A DNA stretch of 64,000 bases from Sedimenticola_A sp040506425 (GCA_965224515.1 OZ245051.1:2728001-2792000), one strand, 5' to 3'; counted from the first letter of the stretch, positions 23,047 through 32,586 are shown. The notes: generated by a model from the sequence alone, not told the origin. Numbers and translations are program-made.

Positions 23047-24315
23047 ATGCCTGTGAGTAATGATGGTGAGAAAGCACATTGTTCATTCTGCGGTCATGAG
23101 CAGGGCCCGGAGTTTCCCCTGATAGCGGGAGAAGAGGGGCATATCTGCGAGGAGTGCGTGCGCCTGGCATCCCGCGTGGTGGGAAGCTGGGGGCGAAAAC
23201 GGGCGGCCGCCAAGCCGCTGCAGAACCTGTTGAAGCCAACAGAACTGAAGGCCCAGCTTGACCGCTACATCGTCGGCCAGGACCTGGCAAAAGAGACATT
23301 GGCTGTGGCGGTATACAACCACTACAAGCGCCTCAGTATGGAGACACAGCACCCCAAGATGCATGTGGGGGATGTGGAGGTGGAGATCGAAAAATCCAAC
23401 GTGCTCCTGCTGGGGCCCTCCGGTACGGGAAAGACACTACTGGCCAGTACCCTGGCGCGCATCGTGGGCGTACCCTTTGTAATTGCGGATGCCACTACCC
23501 TTACCCAGGCCGGTTACGTGGGTGATGATGTGGAGAGTATTATTTCCCGCCTTATGGACAGTGCTGAAGGCAATCGGGAGCTGGCCGAGTGGGGTATCGT
23601 CTATATCGACGAGATCGACAAGCTGGCCAGGGCTGGAGAGTCTTCCCACGGTACCCGGGATGTCTCAGGAGAGGGTGTTCAGCAGGCCCTGTTGAAGTTG
23701 GTGGAGGGCGCCAAAGTCAAGGTGGGAGGCAAGGGCAGGGGAGAGCAGGCTGAGGAGCAGACGGTCGATACCCGCAATATTCTCTTCGTGGCTGGCGGAG
23801 CCTTCTCCGGCCTGGAAAAACGTCTGGAGAAGCGTTTCGGCGGGGGACAGCAGGGTATCGGGTTCCACGTAGACTTGTCGGAACCCAAACAGGCCTATGA
23901 TCAACTCCGGCTGTTCGAGTCGGTAGAACCCGATGACCTGCGCCAGTTTGGACTGATACCCGAGTTCATTGGTCGCTTCCCTGTCATTACGGCACTGCAC
24001 GACCTGGATGAACATGCCCTGGTAAAGATACTTACTGAGCCCAAGAATGCCCTGGTCCGCCAGTATCAGAAGCTCTTCGAATACGAGGGTGTAGCACTTG
24101 AATTTACACCTGATTCGCTCAGCGCCATAGCAAAGCAGGCCATAGAGCGGGGGATTGGTGCCAGGGGGCTTCGGGGGGTCTTGGAGGGATTGCTGCGGAA
24201 GACCATGTTTGATCTGCCGTCTCTGGAAGGGGTGGAGCAGTGTACAGTTGATGACAAGGTAGTGAATGACTCGAAAGCAATTGAGCTATTCTTCGGTAGC
24301 AATTCCTCTATGTGA
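23047..24315 (+). CDS. clpX: nif-cluster ClpX ATPase (ClpX2-like)
   Basis: 422 aa. An AAA+ unfoldase with the N-terminal zinc-binding domain (CSFCGHEQ, then CEECV), Walker A GPSGTGKT, Walker B VYIDEIDKLAR and the ClpP-docking loop GGGQQGIGF, a variant of the usual IGF loop. It is a second ClpX located at the end of the nif cluster. In A. vinelandii the equivalent clpX2 lowers NifB and NifEN levels, so a role in turnover of cofactor-assembly proteins is likely. It is the last gene of the nifV operon. Confidence 0.9.
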   Translation: MPVSNDGEKAHCSFCGHEQGPEFPLIAGEEGHICEECVRLASRVVGSWGRKRAAAKPLQNLLKPTELKAQLDRYIVGQDLAKETLAVAVYNHYKRLSMETQHPKMHVGDVEVEIEKSNVLLLGPSGTGKTLLASTLARIVGVPFVIADATTLTQAGYVGDDVESIISRLMDSAEGNRELAEWGIVYIDEIDKLARAGESSHGTRDVSGEGVQQALLKLVEGAKVKVGGKGRGEQAEEQTVDTRNILFVAGGAFSGLEKRLEKRFGGGQQGIGFHVDLSEPKQAYDQLRLFESVEPDDLRQFGLIPEFIGRFPVITALHDLDEHALVKILTEPKNALVRQYQKLFEYEGVALEFTPDSLSAIAKQAIERGIGARGLRGVLEGLLRKTMFDLPSLEGVEQCTVDDKVVNDSKAIELFFGSNSSM

Positions 24316-24399
24316 AACAAAGAGACAGTGTTTTTAAATTTTCTTACGTGACCATTGCGTGATTCGCTCATTAGATACCTTTTTTCCAGCCTTATTATC

Positions 24400-24421
24400 T
24401 AGGGCCTGTTAACAGGCCCTA
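24400..24421. repeat. Perfect 22-bp palindrome
   Basis: TAGGGCCTGTT and AACAGGCCCTA meet at GTTAAC. Related copies lie at 15688-15709 (imperfect) and 572-595 (degenerate). It lies 84 bases after the clpX stop and may end the nifV operon transcript. Confidence 0.7.
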
Positions 24422-24477
24422 ACTGAGAGGTCTCTAGCCCAGAGGGCAACAGTTTGCCGGTATGATGTGGTGGGCTT

Positions 24478-24577
24478 AATCCTCTCGAATCAGAGGGATG
24501 TGCCGGGTTCGATTGTGTACGTAGCCCGCCCCCGCTACCAAATCACTTGAAAGCCGCCAGGTATGGCGGCTTTTTGG
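24478..24577 (+). other. tRNA-3'-end-like segment followed by a terminator
   Basis: A small stem CCTCT/AGAGG (24481-24495), GGGTTCGATT (T-loop-like) and CCCCCGCTACCAAAT at 24529-24543 precede a clear rho-independent terminator. The last 15 bases are identical to the 3' end of the initiator tRNA plus the bases after it at 27201-27215. No matching 5' acceptor strand is found, so it is not a complete tRNA. It may be a tRNA relic, an attachment-site scar or an unrecognised small RNA. Confidence 0.35.
24550..24577 (+). terminator. Rho-independent terminator
   Basis: AAGCCGCC (24551-24558) pairs with GGCGGCTT (24565-24572) around a 6-base loop, followed by TTTTT. Confidence 0.8.
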
Positions 24578-24808
24578 TTTCCGGGTCTTCTCAAGATCCA
24601 GGCCACTCTGCATGGCTTGCTGAAATCAATTGCACTCATCTGTGAGTTGCATGGCAAGTAATTGACCGGTCCCTCCCTGTTTCAGTAACGATTCAGCTGC
24701 ATCTAACCTATCCCTGTTCGATCCGGGAAGAAAATTCCCAAACATTTGTTTTTAAAGAAGTTTGTCGGATTTTGTAAAATTCTGTGTTACATTCACCCAT
24801 GCAGAAAG

Positions 24809-24824
24809 TGTGATATAAGTCACA
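24809..24824 (+). promoter_or_regulatory. CRP/FNR-family binding site
   Basis: TGTGA-N6-TCACA, a perfect CRP/Vfr consensus palindrome, about 200 bases before the cytochrome gene. The 24316-25024 stretch otherwise holds only the repeat and RNA-like elements above. Confidence 0.55.
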
Positions 24825-25024
24825 TAATAATACTAATTAAAAGTCACAAGTCTCATCGCTGTTTACCCGGGACCGGGAGCTAGATCAGCTCTCATAGGGA
24901 TGAATTATCAGCGATGACGGAATCATGCCCTCTGCGCTTACCTAAAAAAAATCATAACTGGCATGGGGTTCCGTGAATTCGGAGTACTAGGGGAATCTGG
25001 CCAATAGCAAACGGAGTTTGAATT

Positions 25025-25906
25025 ATGCTGGCTTACAATAAAAATCTCTTTAATAGAAAAACACTCATAGCAGTCTGTCTTGCAGCCATGGTGGCGCCAT
25101 CACAAGCGTTCGCCAACGGAAGGGAAGATGAAAAGCAAGAGGCAATGGAACAGCAGGCAGCAGTTGTGGACGAGGCACTGGATATGGCCTCTCACGAGGC
25201 AGCGGTCCATAAACTGGTTGTCGAGCGGGACATCTCCATCAGCTATGATTACATCGCAACCCTGATGCGTCTGCCCAATGCCTTTGGCGAAGGTGCTGCC
25301 TGCGTCATCTGCCATAGCTCCAAGGATCCCAAGAAGAGCTATCGAGGCCTTGACCTCACCACCTGCGAGGGCATTCTTGAGGGCGCTACCGAAGCGCCTG
25401 CACGCAAGATCGTGAAAGCGGGCAAACCCAAAAAGAGCACGATTCACCGCTACATACGCAATAACCGCATGCCCTTTGGTGTGGCATTCGACTACCCGAC
25501 AGACACGCCCAACATTCTGGCGATCAAGAAATGGATCGACGACGGCGCCAAGAACGACGAGTTCTTCAAGACCAAGGTGCTGCCGACGTTCAGCGCCCCC
25601 AACGCCTACGGCTCTCCAGTCTCCTGTACCGCCTGTCACATGTCGAACCAGGAGCCGCCCAGTTTTCATGAACTGGATATGACCAGCTACAAAGGCATCA
25701 TGCTTGGCGCCGATGCCATCGCAAAGGCAGAGGAGGGGCTGCCCCCGGTAAAGATCGTCATCCCGGGCAACTCCGCGGAGAGCAAACTCTACCAGCGCAT
25801 GGTTGAAAATCGTATGCCGGCAGGCATCAATCCAGGTGAGAGCCGTGACCACCCCAACCTGACGCTGCTTGATCGCTGGATCGAGCAGGGAGCCTCTTGT
25901 AAATAA
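25025..25906 (+). CDS. Secreted diheme cytochrome c
   Basis: 293 aa with a signal peptide (cut after SQAFA). Two heme c attachment motifs, CVICH near residue 93 and CTACH near residue 198, each precede a similar block: LDLTTCEGILEGA...IRNNRMPFG and LDMTSYKGIMLGAD...MVENRMPAG. So the protein is an internal duplication of a PSCyt1-like cytochrome domain, with Met ligands in RMP. It is a periplasmic electron carrier; the partner is unknown. The stop is directly followed by the start of the beta-propeller gene. Confidence 0.85.
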   Translation: MLAYNKNLFNRKTLIAVCLAAMVAPSQAFANGREDEKQEAMEQQAAVVDEALDMASHEAAVHKLVVERDISISYDYIATLMRLPNAFGEGAACVICHSSKDPKKSYRGLDLTTCEGILEGATEAPARKIVKAGKPKKSTIHRYIRNNRMPFGVAFDYPTDTPNILAIKKWIDDGAKNDEFFKTKVLPTFSAPNAYGSPVSCTACHMSNQEPPSFHELDMTSYKGIMLGADAIAKAEEGLPPVKIVIPGNSAESKLYQRMVENRMPAGINPGESRDHPNLTLLDRWIEQGASCK

Positions 25907-27013
25907 ATGGTGAGTTGCAGTTCTGATGCGGTCTCTCTGAGCCGCAGGCGTCTGCTTTCTGCTCTGCTCTTACTGCCTGCTGCGCCCCTTGCTTTCGCAG
26001 AGGGGGCAGGCAGGAGCGGGCTGAGCATTGTGGGTCGCTGGCCGACGGGAAACCAGGTTCTGGCCCCTTTTACCCTGCAGAAGGGGAGGCTCTATCTCAA
26101 TGGCGACGCTACGCTGGAGTCGTGGGATGTCGCGGCGGGGGAAAGGTTGTGGCATAAGCCGTTGCCCGATTCCGCCGTTTTCCGCCCGAGGATCAGCGGC
26201 GATACCCTGATCAGCTGTGGACGCAGTCATCTGGCCTGTTTTCGTGCAGGGGATGGCGAACAGCTCTGGTCATACCAGCCCGAGTTTCAACTCGGTGTAC
26301 CAGTCGTTTCTGATCAATCGGTTTTTCTTGGAGAAGGAAATCGGTTGCTCGCACTGGACATCGCGACGGGTAAGGTTCAATGGAGCTTCCCGATCAATCC
26401 CAAGGCCCGTATCGCCTATGCCCCGGTGGTGTCGGATGGTGTTGTCTATCTGGGTCCCGGTGACGGACTGCTCTACGCCATCCGTGCCAGTGATGGCCAG
26501 CTATTGTGGAAAGTCGACAGGGAGCAGGACTGGCAGTACCTGAGACAGCTGCAGGTCTCCAATGGCGTTCTCGTGGCTGGCGGGTATCACGACGAACTGT
26601 TTGGTCTTGATCCCTCCAGTGGTCGTCAGCTTTGGAGATTCAATGCCGGCAATTTCATAAATTCACAGCACGTCTCCGGAGACAGGGTCTATTTCTGGTC
26701 ACCGACCGGCTGGATCTACGCCCTGAGCGTCACCACAGGTAACATGGTCTGGCGTCACAGAACCAATGACTTCGTGCGTAATTCCGCCAAGACCAACTGG
26801 GCTCCCATAATGGCTGAGCTAATCTCCGATGAGCAGAAGCTTTATGTTCTGGCAATGGATGATGTTCTGCATATCCTCGATACGCAAACCGGTAAAAAAC
26901 TCGGTGAGTTCGATGTGCCGGTTAATGTCAGGCCGTTTCTCACGCTTGGTCCGAAAGAGGGGGATCTGATTTTTGGCAGTGCCACGGCGGATATTCTGGT
27001 TGCGCATGCCTGA
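25907..27013 (+). CDS. Exported PQQ-like beta-propeller protein
   Basis: 368 aa starting on the base after the cytochrome stop, so the two are co-translated. A twin-arginine-like or Sec signal lies at the start (SLSRRRLLSALLLLPAAPLAFA). About seven repeats with the PQQ/YVTN-like pattern follow: LYAIRASDGQLLWKVD, LFGLDPSSGRQLWRFN, IYALSVTTGNMVWRHR. No PQQ-dehydrogenase active-site motif is seen, so a structural or binding role next to the cytochrome is more likely than catalysis. Confidence 0.8.
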   Translation: MVSCSSDAVSLSRRRLLSALLLLPAAPLAFAEGAGRSGLSIVGRWPTGNQVLAPFTLQKGRLYLNGDATLESWDVAAGERLWHKPLPDSAVFRPRISGDTLISCGRSHLACFRAGDGEQLWSYQPEFQLGVPVVSDQSVFLGEGNRLLALDIATGKVQWSFPINPKARIAYAPVVSDGVVYLGPGDGLLYAIRASDGQLLWKVDREQDWQYLRQLQVSNGVLVAGGYHDELFGLDPSSGRQLWRFNAGNFINSQHVSGDRVYFWSPTGWIYALSVTTGNMVWRHRTNDFVRNSAKTNWAPIMAELISDEQKLYVLAMDDVLHILDTQTGKKLGEFDVPVNVRPFLTLGPKEGDLIFGSATADILVAHA

Positions 27014-27135
27014 CACCGGGTATTCGAAGCTCCTTGTGCAAGATTAAACCAGCAGCTGTTGTGCTCCCCGCGGACCTTTTATAAAACAGGGTTTGTTTTC
27101 AGGCCTGATTTTGGTTATTATTCGCGCCGTTCGGT

Positions 27136-27212
<77 letters not shown>

Positions 27213-27225
27213 AATTTGATGGAGA

Positions 27226-27249
27226 GGCCGTCTGTTGTGACGGCCTTTT
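27226..27249 (+). terminator. Rho-independent terminator after tRNA-fMet
   Basis: GGCCGTC (27226-27232) pairs with GACGGCC (27239-27245), then TTTT. Confidence 0.8.
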
Positions 27250-27368
27250 CTGTTTTGGGCGCATGCTTGCGTTTTCAGGGCGGAAAATGTAGAATTCGCG
27301 CCTACTAATAAGGGTATCTGCAGCGGTTTTATTTGCGTTCAGGCGCAAAATAGATGCAGATAGACAAG

Positions 27369-27390
27369 AGCCCCGTTTTCGGGGTTTTTT
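27369..27390 (+). terminator. Terminator in rimP leader (first)
   Basis: CCCCG-TTTT-CGGGG (27371-27384) followed by six T. Confidence 0.75.
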
Positions 27391-27452
27391 ATTGGGCGGG
27401 ATTTTATTGTCTCTTTTCAGGGCATGCAGTTCCTGCCAAGGGTATTTCGAAG

Positions 27453-27473
27453 TGGGCCGTGGGCCCATTTTTT
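27453..27473 (+). terminator. Terminator directly before rimP, possible attenuator
   Basis: TGGGCC (27453-27458) pairs with GGCCCA (27462-27467), then six T, ending only 15 bases before the rimP start. Confidence 0.65.
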
Positions 27474-27487
27474 ATTTGCGGAAGAGT

Positions 27488-27946
27488 ATGGGACGAGCAC
27501 CTGAAAGCCTGACAGAACTTGTACGGGACACCATTGAGCCGATGGGTTATGAGCTTGTGGGTGTCGAGTATATGGGCGACGGCAGGTCAGGGCACATTTT
27601 GCGGATCTACATCGATCACGCTAATGGCATCACCGTCGATGATTGCTCCAGCGTAAGTCACCAGGTCAGCGGTGTTCTTGATGTGGAGGATCCCATACAC
27701 GAGAAATATGCCCTGGAGGTTTCCTCTCCCGGTCTGGACAGGCCGCTGTTTTTTAAAGAAAACTTTGAGCAGTTTAAAGGTAATCGGGTAAAGATCAGGC
27801 TGCATGAGAAAATGCATGGCCGGCGCCGTTTTGAAGGCGTACTCAATGGTCTGCAGGATGACGATGTCCTGATCGATGTAGATGGTGAAGAGTTTGTACT
27901 GCCGTATGACCTTATCGAGAAGGCCCGGCTGGTACCTGAATTTTAA
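27488..27946 (+). CDS. rimP: Ribosome maturation factor RimP
   Basis: 152 aa from MGRAPESLTELV at 27488; the frame is open upstream through the leader terminators, which argues against the earlier start at 27392. RimP is needed for 30S subunit maturation. YELVGVEYMGDG, LRIYIDHANGITVDDCSSVSHQVSGVLDVEDPI and YALEVSSPGLDRPL are family signatures. It is the first gene of the rimP-nusA-infB operon. Confidence 0.95.
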   Translation: MGRAPESLTELVRDTIEPMGYELVGVEYMGDGRSGHILRIYIDHANGITVDDCSSVSHQVSGVLDVEDPIHEKYALEVSSPGLDRPLFFKENFEQFKGNRVKIRLHEKMHGRRRFEGVLNGLQDDDVLIDVDGEEFVLPYDLIEKARLVPEF

Positions 27947-27960
27947 TTGGGTAGAGACTG

Positions 27961-29466
27961 ATGACTAAAGAGATTCTGTTGGTCGTAGACGCTGTTTCCA
28001 ACGAAAAAGAAGTGGAAAAGAGCATTATATTCGAAGCCATTGAGGCTGCGCTTGCTTCTGCTACTCGTAAGAAACACGGTGGCGAAATAGACGTGCGTGT
28101 CGAGATTGATCGCTCAACCGGTGATTACATCAGTTTCCGCCGTTGGGAAGTGTTGGAAGAGCCGGATGAGGAAGAGGGTCTCTTCTCAGAGAGGCAGATC
28201 CTGCTGGAGGATGCCCGGGAGCAGAACCCTGATCTCCAGGCTGGTGATTTCATAGAAGAGCCCATGGAGTCTATCGCATTCGGTCGCATTGCTGCCCAGA
28301 CTGCCAAGCAGGTAATCGTTCAGAAAGTTCGCGAAGCAGAACGTTCCAAGGTTGTTGAAGCCTACATCGATCGCAAGGGTGAGCTGATCACCGGTGTCGT
28401 CAAGCGTATGGACCGGGGCAACATACTGCTCGACCTGGGCGGTAACGCCGAGGCGGTAATCCTGCGGGAAGAGATGATTCCAAGAGAGTCGGTACGTACC
28501 GGCGACCGTGTTCGCGGTTACCTTTATGACGTACGTCCTGAGCCGCGGGGTCCCCAGTTGTTCGTCAGCCGCACCCGCTCTGAACTGCTCATTGAGCTGT
28601 TCAAGCTCGAGGTGCCTGAAGTTGGCGAAGGTATGATCGAAATTATCGGCGCCTCACGTGACCCTGGCCAGCGTGCGAAGATTGCGGTCAAGACCAATGA
28701 TCAGAGAATCGATCCGGTCGGAGCCTGCGTTGGTATGCGCGGTTCACGTGTCCAGGCCGTGTCAAATGAGCTCAACGGTGAACGCGTGGATATCATTCTC
28801 TGGAATGACAACGCAGCACAGTTCGTGATCAATGCCATGTCGCCTGCTGACGTCGTTTCCATCGTGGTCGACGAAGATGCCGAGGCGATGACCGTCGCAG
28901 TGAGTGAAGAGAATCTGTCCCAGGCAATTGGTCGCGGTGGTCAGAATGTGCGTCTCGCCAGCGAACTGACAGGCTGGGAACTCAATGTTATGAACGAGGC
29001 GGACGCTTCAGCACAGAGCGAAGCCGAAGCCCGTGAATTTGTAGAGAATTTCATGCGACAGCTCGACGTGGATGAGGAGGTCGCCATGATCCTGGTCCAG
29101 GAGGGCTTCTCATCCCTGGATGAAATCGCCTATGTGCCTATTGCCGAGATGCTTGAGATCGAAGAGTTCGACCAGGACATCGTTGAAGCACTCAGGTCAC
29201 GTGCCAAGGAGGTCCTGCTGACACAGGCGATCGCCAAAGAGGAAGTACTCTCAAATGCAGAACCTGCCGAGGACCTTCTTACCATGGAGGGCATGGAGCG
29301 CGGACTGGCCTTTACACTGGCCGGTAAAGGCGTGGTGACCATGGAGGATCTGGCGGAGCAGGCTGTGGATGAGCTGATGGAGATCGACGGGATGGATGAA
29401 GAAAAAGCAGCGAAGCTGATCATGACGGCACGTGCCCCTTGGTTTGCAGACGAGCAACAGGGCTAG
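27961..29466 (+). CDS. nusA: Transcription termination/antitermination factor NusA
   Basis: 501 aa. An N-terminal RNA-polymerase-binding domain, an S1 domain (about 135-200), two KH domains (with IGRGGQNVRLAS) and two C-terminal acidic repeats typical of gammaproteobacterial NusA (EEFDQDIVEALRSRA, MDEEKAAKLIMTARAPWF). It binds polymerase and RNA at pauses and terminators and is known to limit its own operon through leader terminators. Confidence 0.97.
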   Translation: MTKEILLVVDAVSNEKEVEKSIIFEAIEAALASATRKKHGGEIDVRVEIDRSTGDYISFRRWEVLEEPDEEEGLFSERQILLEDAREQNPDLQAGDFIEEPMESIAFGRIAAQTAKQVIVQKVREAERSKVVEAYIDRKGELITGVVKRMDRGNILLDLGGNAEAVILREEMIPRESVRTGDRVRGYLYDVRPEPRGPQLFVSRTRSELLIELFKLEVPEVGEGMIEIIGASRDPGQRAKIAVKTNDQRIDPVGACVGMRGSRVQAVSNELNGERVDIILWNDNAAQFVINAMSPADVVSIVVDEDAEAMTVAVSEENLSQAIGRGGQNVRLASELTGWELNVMNEADASAQSEAEAREFVENFMRQLDVDEEVAMILVQEGFSSLDEIAYVPIAEMLEIEEFDQDIVEALRSRAKEVLLTQAIAKEEVLSNAEPAEDLLTMEGMERGLAFTLAGKGVVTMEDLAEQAVDELMEIDGMDEEKAAKLIMTARAPWFADEQQG

Positions 29467-29488
29467 GACTATTGGGGAGCGCCATACT

Positions 29489-32185
29489 ATGAGTGATGTA
29501 ACTGTTAAACAGCTCGCCGAGGATGTAGGGATTCCTGTAGAACTCCTACTTGCCCAACTGTCTGAGGCAGGGCTGAAGCAAAATAAAGAAAACGATGCCG
29601 TTAACGATGAGGAGAAGCTCAAACTGCTGACCCATCTTCGTGAAAGCCATGGCAAGTCGGCGGTAACGGAAGACAGCGCACCGAAGAAAATCACCCTCAA
29701 GCGCAAGACTGTCAGCGAGCTGAAGCAGCCCGGTACCGTCACGCGCACACCAGGTGGTCGTGCTGGTGGTGCACGCACTCCAGGGAAGACCGTCAGCGTT
29801 GAGGTGCGTAAAAAACGCACCTACGTGAAACGCAGTGAGGTTTCAGAAGACGAACATCAGTCGGCAGATGCTGAAGCTGCGCGTCTGGCCCTGGAAGAGC
29901 AGGCTGAACAGAAGCGGCAGATCGAGGCTGAAACGGAAGCGCGTCACTCGGCTGAAGAGGCGCGTCGTACTGCTGAAGAGGATGCCAAGCGCCAGGAAGA
30001 GGAAGAGCGCCAGCGTAAAGCGAATGAAGAGCAGGAGCGCCAGGAAGAGGCCGCGCGCAAACTTAAGGAAGAGGAAGAGCAGCAGCGCCGTGATGAGGAA
30101 GAGGCCCGCAAGCGCGATGAAGATGAGCGCAAGGCAAAAGAGCAGAAGACTGAAGAGATCAATCCCGAAGAGGCTGTACGCGAGGCCAAGCTGAAGGCAG
30201 AGACACAGGCTATCGCAGAAGAGAAGGCGGGCAAGAAGGCTGCTCACCGTAAGGACGAACGACCCCGCGATAAGGCTAAGAGTTCTCCCGGTGCCAAGAA
30301 AGGTCAGCTTCACGTTTCCGAGTCCAAGCGTGGACGCCGTGGAAAAGGCAAGGCCTCAAGACAGAGGCAGGCGGTACAGCCCCAGGGCGATGGACAGCAT
30401 GCTTTCGTCAAGCCTACCGCACCGGTTGTCCATGAAGTTGAAGTCGGTGAGAGCATCACGGTGGCCGAGTTGGCCCAGAGGATGTCTGTCAAGGCTGCAG
30501 TGGTGATTAAAGAGCTGATGAAAATGGGCATGATGGTGACCATCAACCAGCCACTTGATCATGATACTGCGGTACTGGTTATCGAAGAGATGGGCCACAA
30601 AGCGGTTGCCCAGAAAGAAGAGGATATCGAGGCCGAGGTACTGAGTACCCTGGACGATGAACCGGGTGATAAGGTTTCCCGTGCCCCGGTTGTTACCATC
30701 ATGGGTCACGTTGACCACGGTAAAACTTCCCTGCTGGATCACATTCGTGAAACCCGTGTAGCTGCAGGCGAGGCGGGTGGTATTACCCAGCACATTGGTG
30801 CCTACCACGTCGAGACCGGTCACGGAATGATTTCGTTCCTGGACACCCCCGGCCATGCCGCGTTTTCCGCCATGCGTGCCCGTGGCGCCAAGGCGACTGA
30901 TATCGTGGTGCTGGTTGTTGCTGCTGATGATGGCGTCAAACCCCAGACCATAGAGGCTATACAGCACTCCAGGGCGGCCGAGGTTCCGATCATTATCGCC
31001 GTTAACAAGATGGACAAGCCTGAAGCCCAGCCCGACAAGGTGAAGCAGGAGCTGTCACAGCAGGACATTATTCCTGAAGACTGGGGCGGTGACGTACAGT
31101 TCGTCGAGGTTTCCGCTAAAACTGGCCTGGGTATCGATAATCTGCTCGATGCAATCCTGCTGCAGTCCGAAGTACTGGAGCTTACGGCCGTGGTTGATGC
31201 CCCGGCACGGGGTATTGTTGTTGAATCCAGCCTGGACAAGGGGCGTGGCCCCGTGGCCACAATCCTGGTTCAGTCCGGTACTCTGAGGAAGGGTGACATG
31301 GTGGTCAGCGGGCAGGAGATTGGCCGTGTACGTGCGATGCTCGATGAGACTCGCAAGCAGGTCAACAGTGCGGGTCCCTCGATTCCGGTAGAGGTGCTTG
31401 GTCTGTCGGGTGTGCCCAATGCAGGTGACGATGTACTTGTCGTTGCAGATGAGCGCAAGGCCCGTGAGTTGGCCGAGTCCCGCCAGGAGAAGAACCGCGA
31501 CAACCGTCTTGCTGCACAGAAGGCCGCCAAGCTCGATGAGTTCTTCAACCATATGGCTGAAGGCGAGATGAACTACGTCAACCTGATCGTCAAGGCCGAC
31601 GTGCAGGGCAGCGTGGAGGCTCTTCGGGAGTCTCTGCTCAAGATCGTAACCGACGAGGTCAAGGTCAAGATCGTGGCTGCCGGTGCCGGTGGCATCAACG
31701 AGTCCGATGTCAACCTGGCGATGACCTCCAATGCCATTATTATCGCCTTCAACGTCCGTGCTGATGCCACGGCTCGTCGCGCTGCAGAAGAGCAGGGTGT
31801 GGATATTCGCTACTACAGCATTATTTACGAGATCATCGATGATATTAAGAAGGCTATCTCCGGTATGCTCTCTCCTGAAGTACGGGAAGAGTTTGTCGGC
31901 CTGGCCGAGGTTCGCGATGTCTTCCGCTCCTCCAAGCTTGGTGCTATCGCCGGTTGCATGGTGTTGGAAGGATCAGTGAAACGCAGCAATCCGATCCGTG
32001 TACTGCGGGATAACGTGGTCATCTACGAAGGTGAACTCGAGTCCCTGCGTCGTCACAAAGACGATGTGAGTGAGGTGAAATCGGGTACAGAGTGCGGTAT
32101 TGGCGTGAAGAACTACAACGACGTGAAAGCCGGTGACCAGATCGAAGTCTTCGAGCGCACCGAAGTGGCTCGCGAAGTTTTGTGA
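29489..32185 (+). CDS. infB: Translation initiation factor IF-2
   Basis: 898 aa from MSDVTVKQLAEDVG at 29489, behind GGGGAG. It brings fMet-tRNA to the ribosome. The N-terminal IF2N domain is followed by a long charged segment of Glu/Lys/Arg/Gln-rich helices (about 115-290). The GTPase domain has GHVDHGKTS, DTPGHAAF, NKMDKPEA and SAKTGLG. EF-like domain II and the C-terminal fMet-tRNA-binding domain close it. Confidence 0.97.
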   Translation: MSDVTVKQLAEDVGIPVELLLAQLSEAGLKQNKENDAVNDEEKLKLLTHLRESHGKSAVTEDSAPKKITLKRKTVSELKQPGTVTRTPGGRAGGARTPGKTVSVEVRKKRTYVKRSEVSEDEHQSADAEAARLALEEQAEQKRQIEAETEARHSAEEARRTAEEDAKRQEEEERQRKANEEQERQEEAARKLKEEEEQQRRDEEEARKRDEDERKAKEQKTEEINPEEAVREAKLKAETQAIAEEKAGKKAAHRKDERPRDKAKSSPGAKKGQLHVSESKRGRRGKGKASRQRQAVQPQGDGQHAFVKPTAPVVHEVEVGESITVAELAQRMSVKAAVVIKELMKMGMMVTINQPLDHDTAVLVIEEMGHKAVAQKEEDIEAEVLSTLDDEPGDKVSRAPVVTIMGHVDHGKTSLLDHIRETRVAAGEAGGITQHIGAYHVETGHGMISFLDTPGHAAFSAMRARGAKATDIVVLVVAADDGVKPQTIEAIQHSRAAEVPIIIAVNKMDKPEAQPDKVKQELSQQDIIPEDWGGDVQFVEVSAKTGLGIDNLLDAILLQSEVLELTAVVDAPARGIVVESSLDKGRGPVATILVQSGTLRKGDMVVSGQEIGRVRAMLDETRKQVNSAGPSIPVEVLGLSGVPNAGDDVLVVADERKARELAESRQEKNRDNRLAAQKAAKLDEFFNHMAEGEMNYVNLIVKADVQGSVEALRESLLKIVTDEVKVKIVAAGAGGINESDVNLAMTSNAIIIAFNVRADATARRAAEEQGVDIRYYSIIYEIIDDIKKAISGMLSPEVREEFVGLAEVRDVFRSSKLGAIAGCMVLEGSVKRSNPIRVLRDNVVIYEGELESLRRHKDDVSEVKSGTECGIGVKNYNDVKAGDQIEVFERTEVAREVL

Positions 32186-32200
32186 TGACGGTAACAATCA

Positions 32201-32578
32201 ATGGCTCGTGAGTTTAAACGGACCGACCGAGTCGGTTCCCAGATACAGCGTGAGCTGGGTGAGTTGATCCGGACCTCGCTGGAGAATCCGCACCTCGGGA
32301 TGATTACCATCCAGGAGGTGCGGGTTGTACGCGACTTTTCACATGCGAAAATCTATTTCACCACCATGGGCGGTGAACTGAATGAGCATGCGACGGAAAA
32401 GGCGCTTAATGAGGCTGCGCCCTTTTTGCGTCATGAATTGGGCCACCGCATGCGCATGCGCACCATTCCCGTACTGCACTTTGTCTACGACGAATCCATC
32501 GAGAGAGGGGCGAGGCTGTCATCCCTGATCGAACAGGCCGTTGAAGAAGATTCCCAACACCCCGAAGATCAGGAGTGA
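32201..32578 (+). CDS. rbfA: 30S ribosome-binding factor RbfA
   Basis: 125 aa. A cold-shock-linked KH-fold protein that helps 16S rRNA 5'-end maturation. FKRTDRVGSQIQRELGELIRT, MITIQEVRVVRDFSHAKIYFT and the closing PVLHFVYDESIERGARL are characteristic. It lies between infB and truB. Confidence 0.96.
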   Translation: MAREFKRTDRVGSQIQRELGELIRTSLENPHLGMITIQEVRVVRDFSHAKIYFTTMGGELNEHATEKALNEAAPFLRHELGHRMRMRTIPVLHFVYDESIERGARLSSLIEQAVEEDSQHPEDQE

Positions 32579-32586
32579 GCTAGAGA

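Noticed and set aside
24100..24541. Possible tmRNA (ssrA) ending at CCCCCGCTACCA
   Set aside because: An AGCGGGGG match at about 24146 is conserved ClpX coding sequence, and no tag frame or pseudoknot pattern could be seen.
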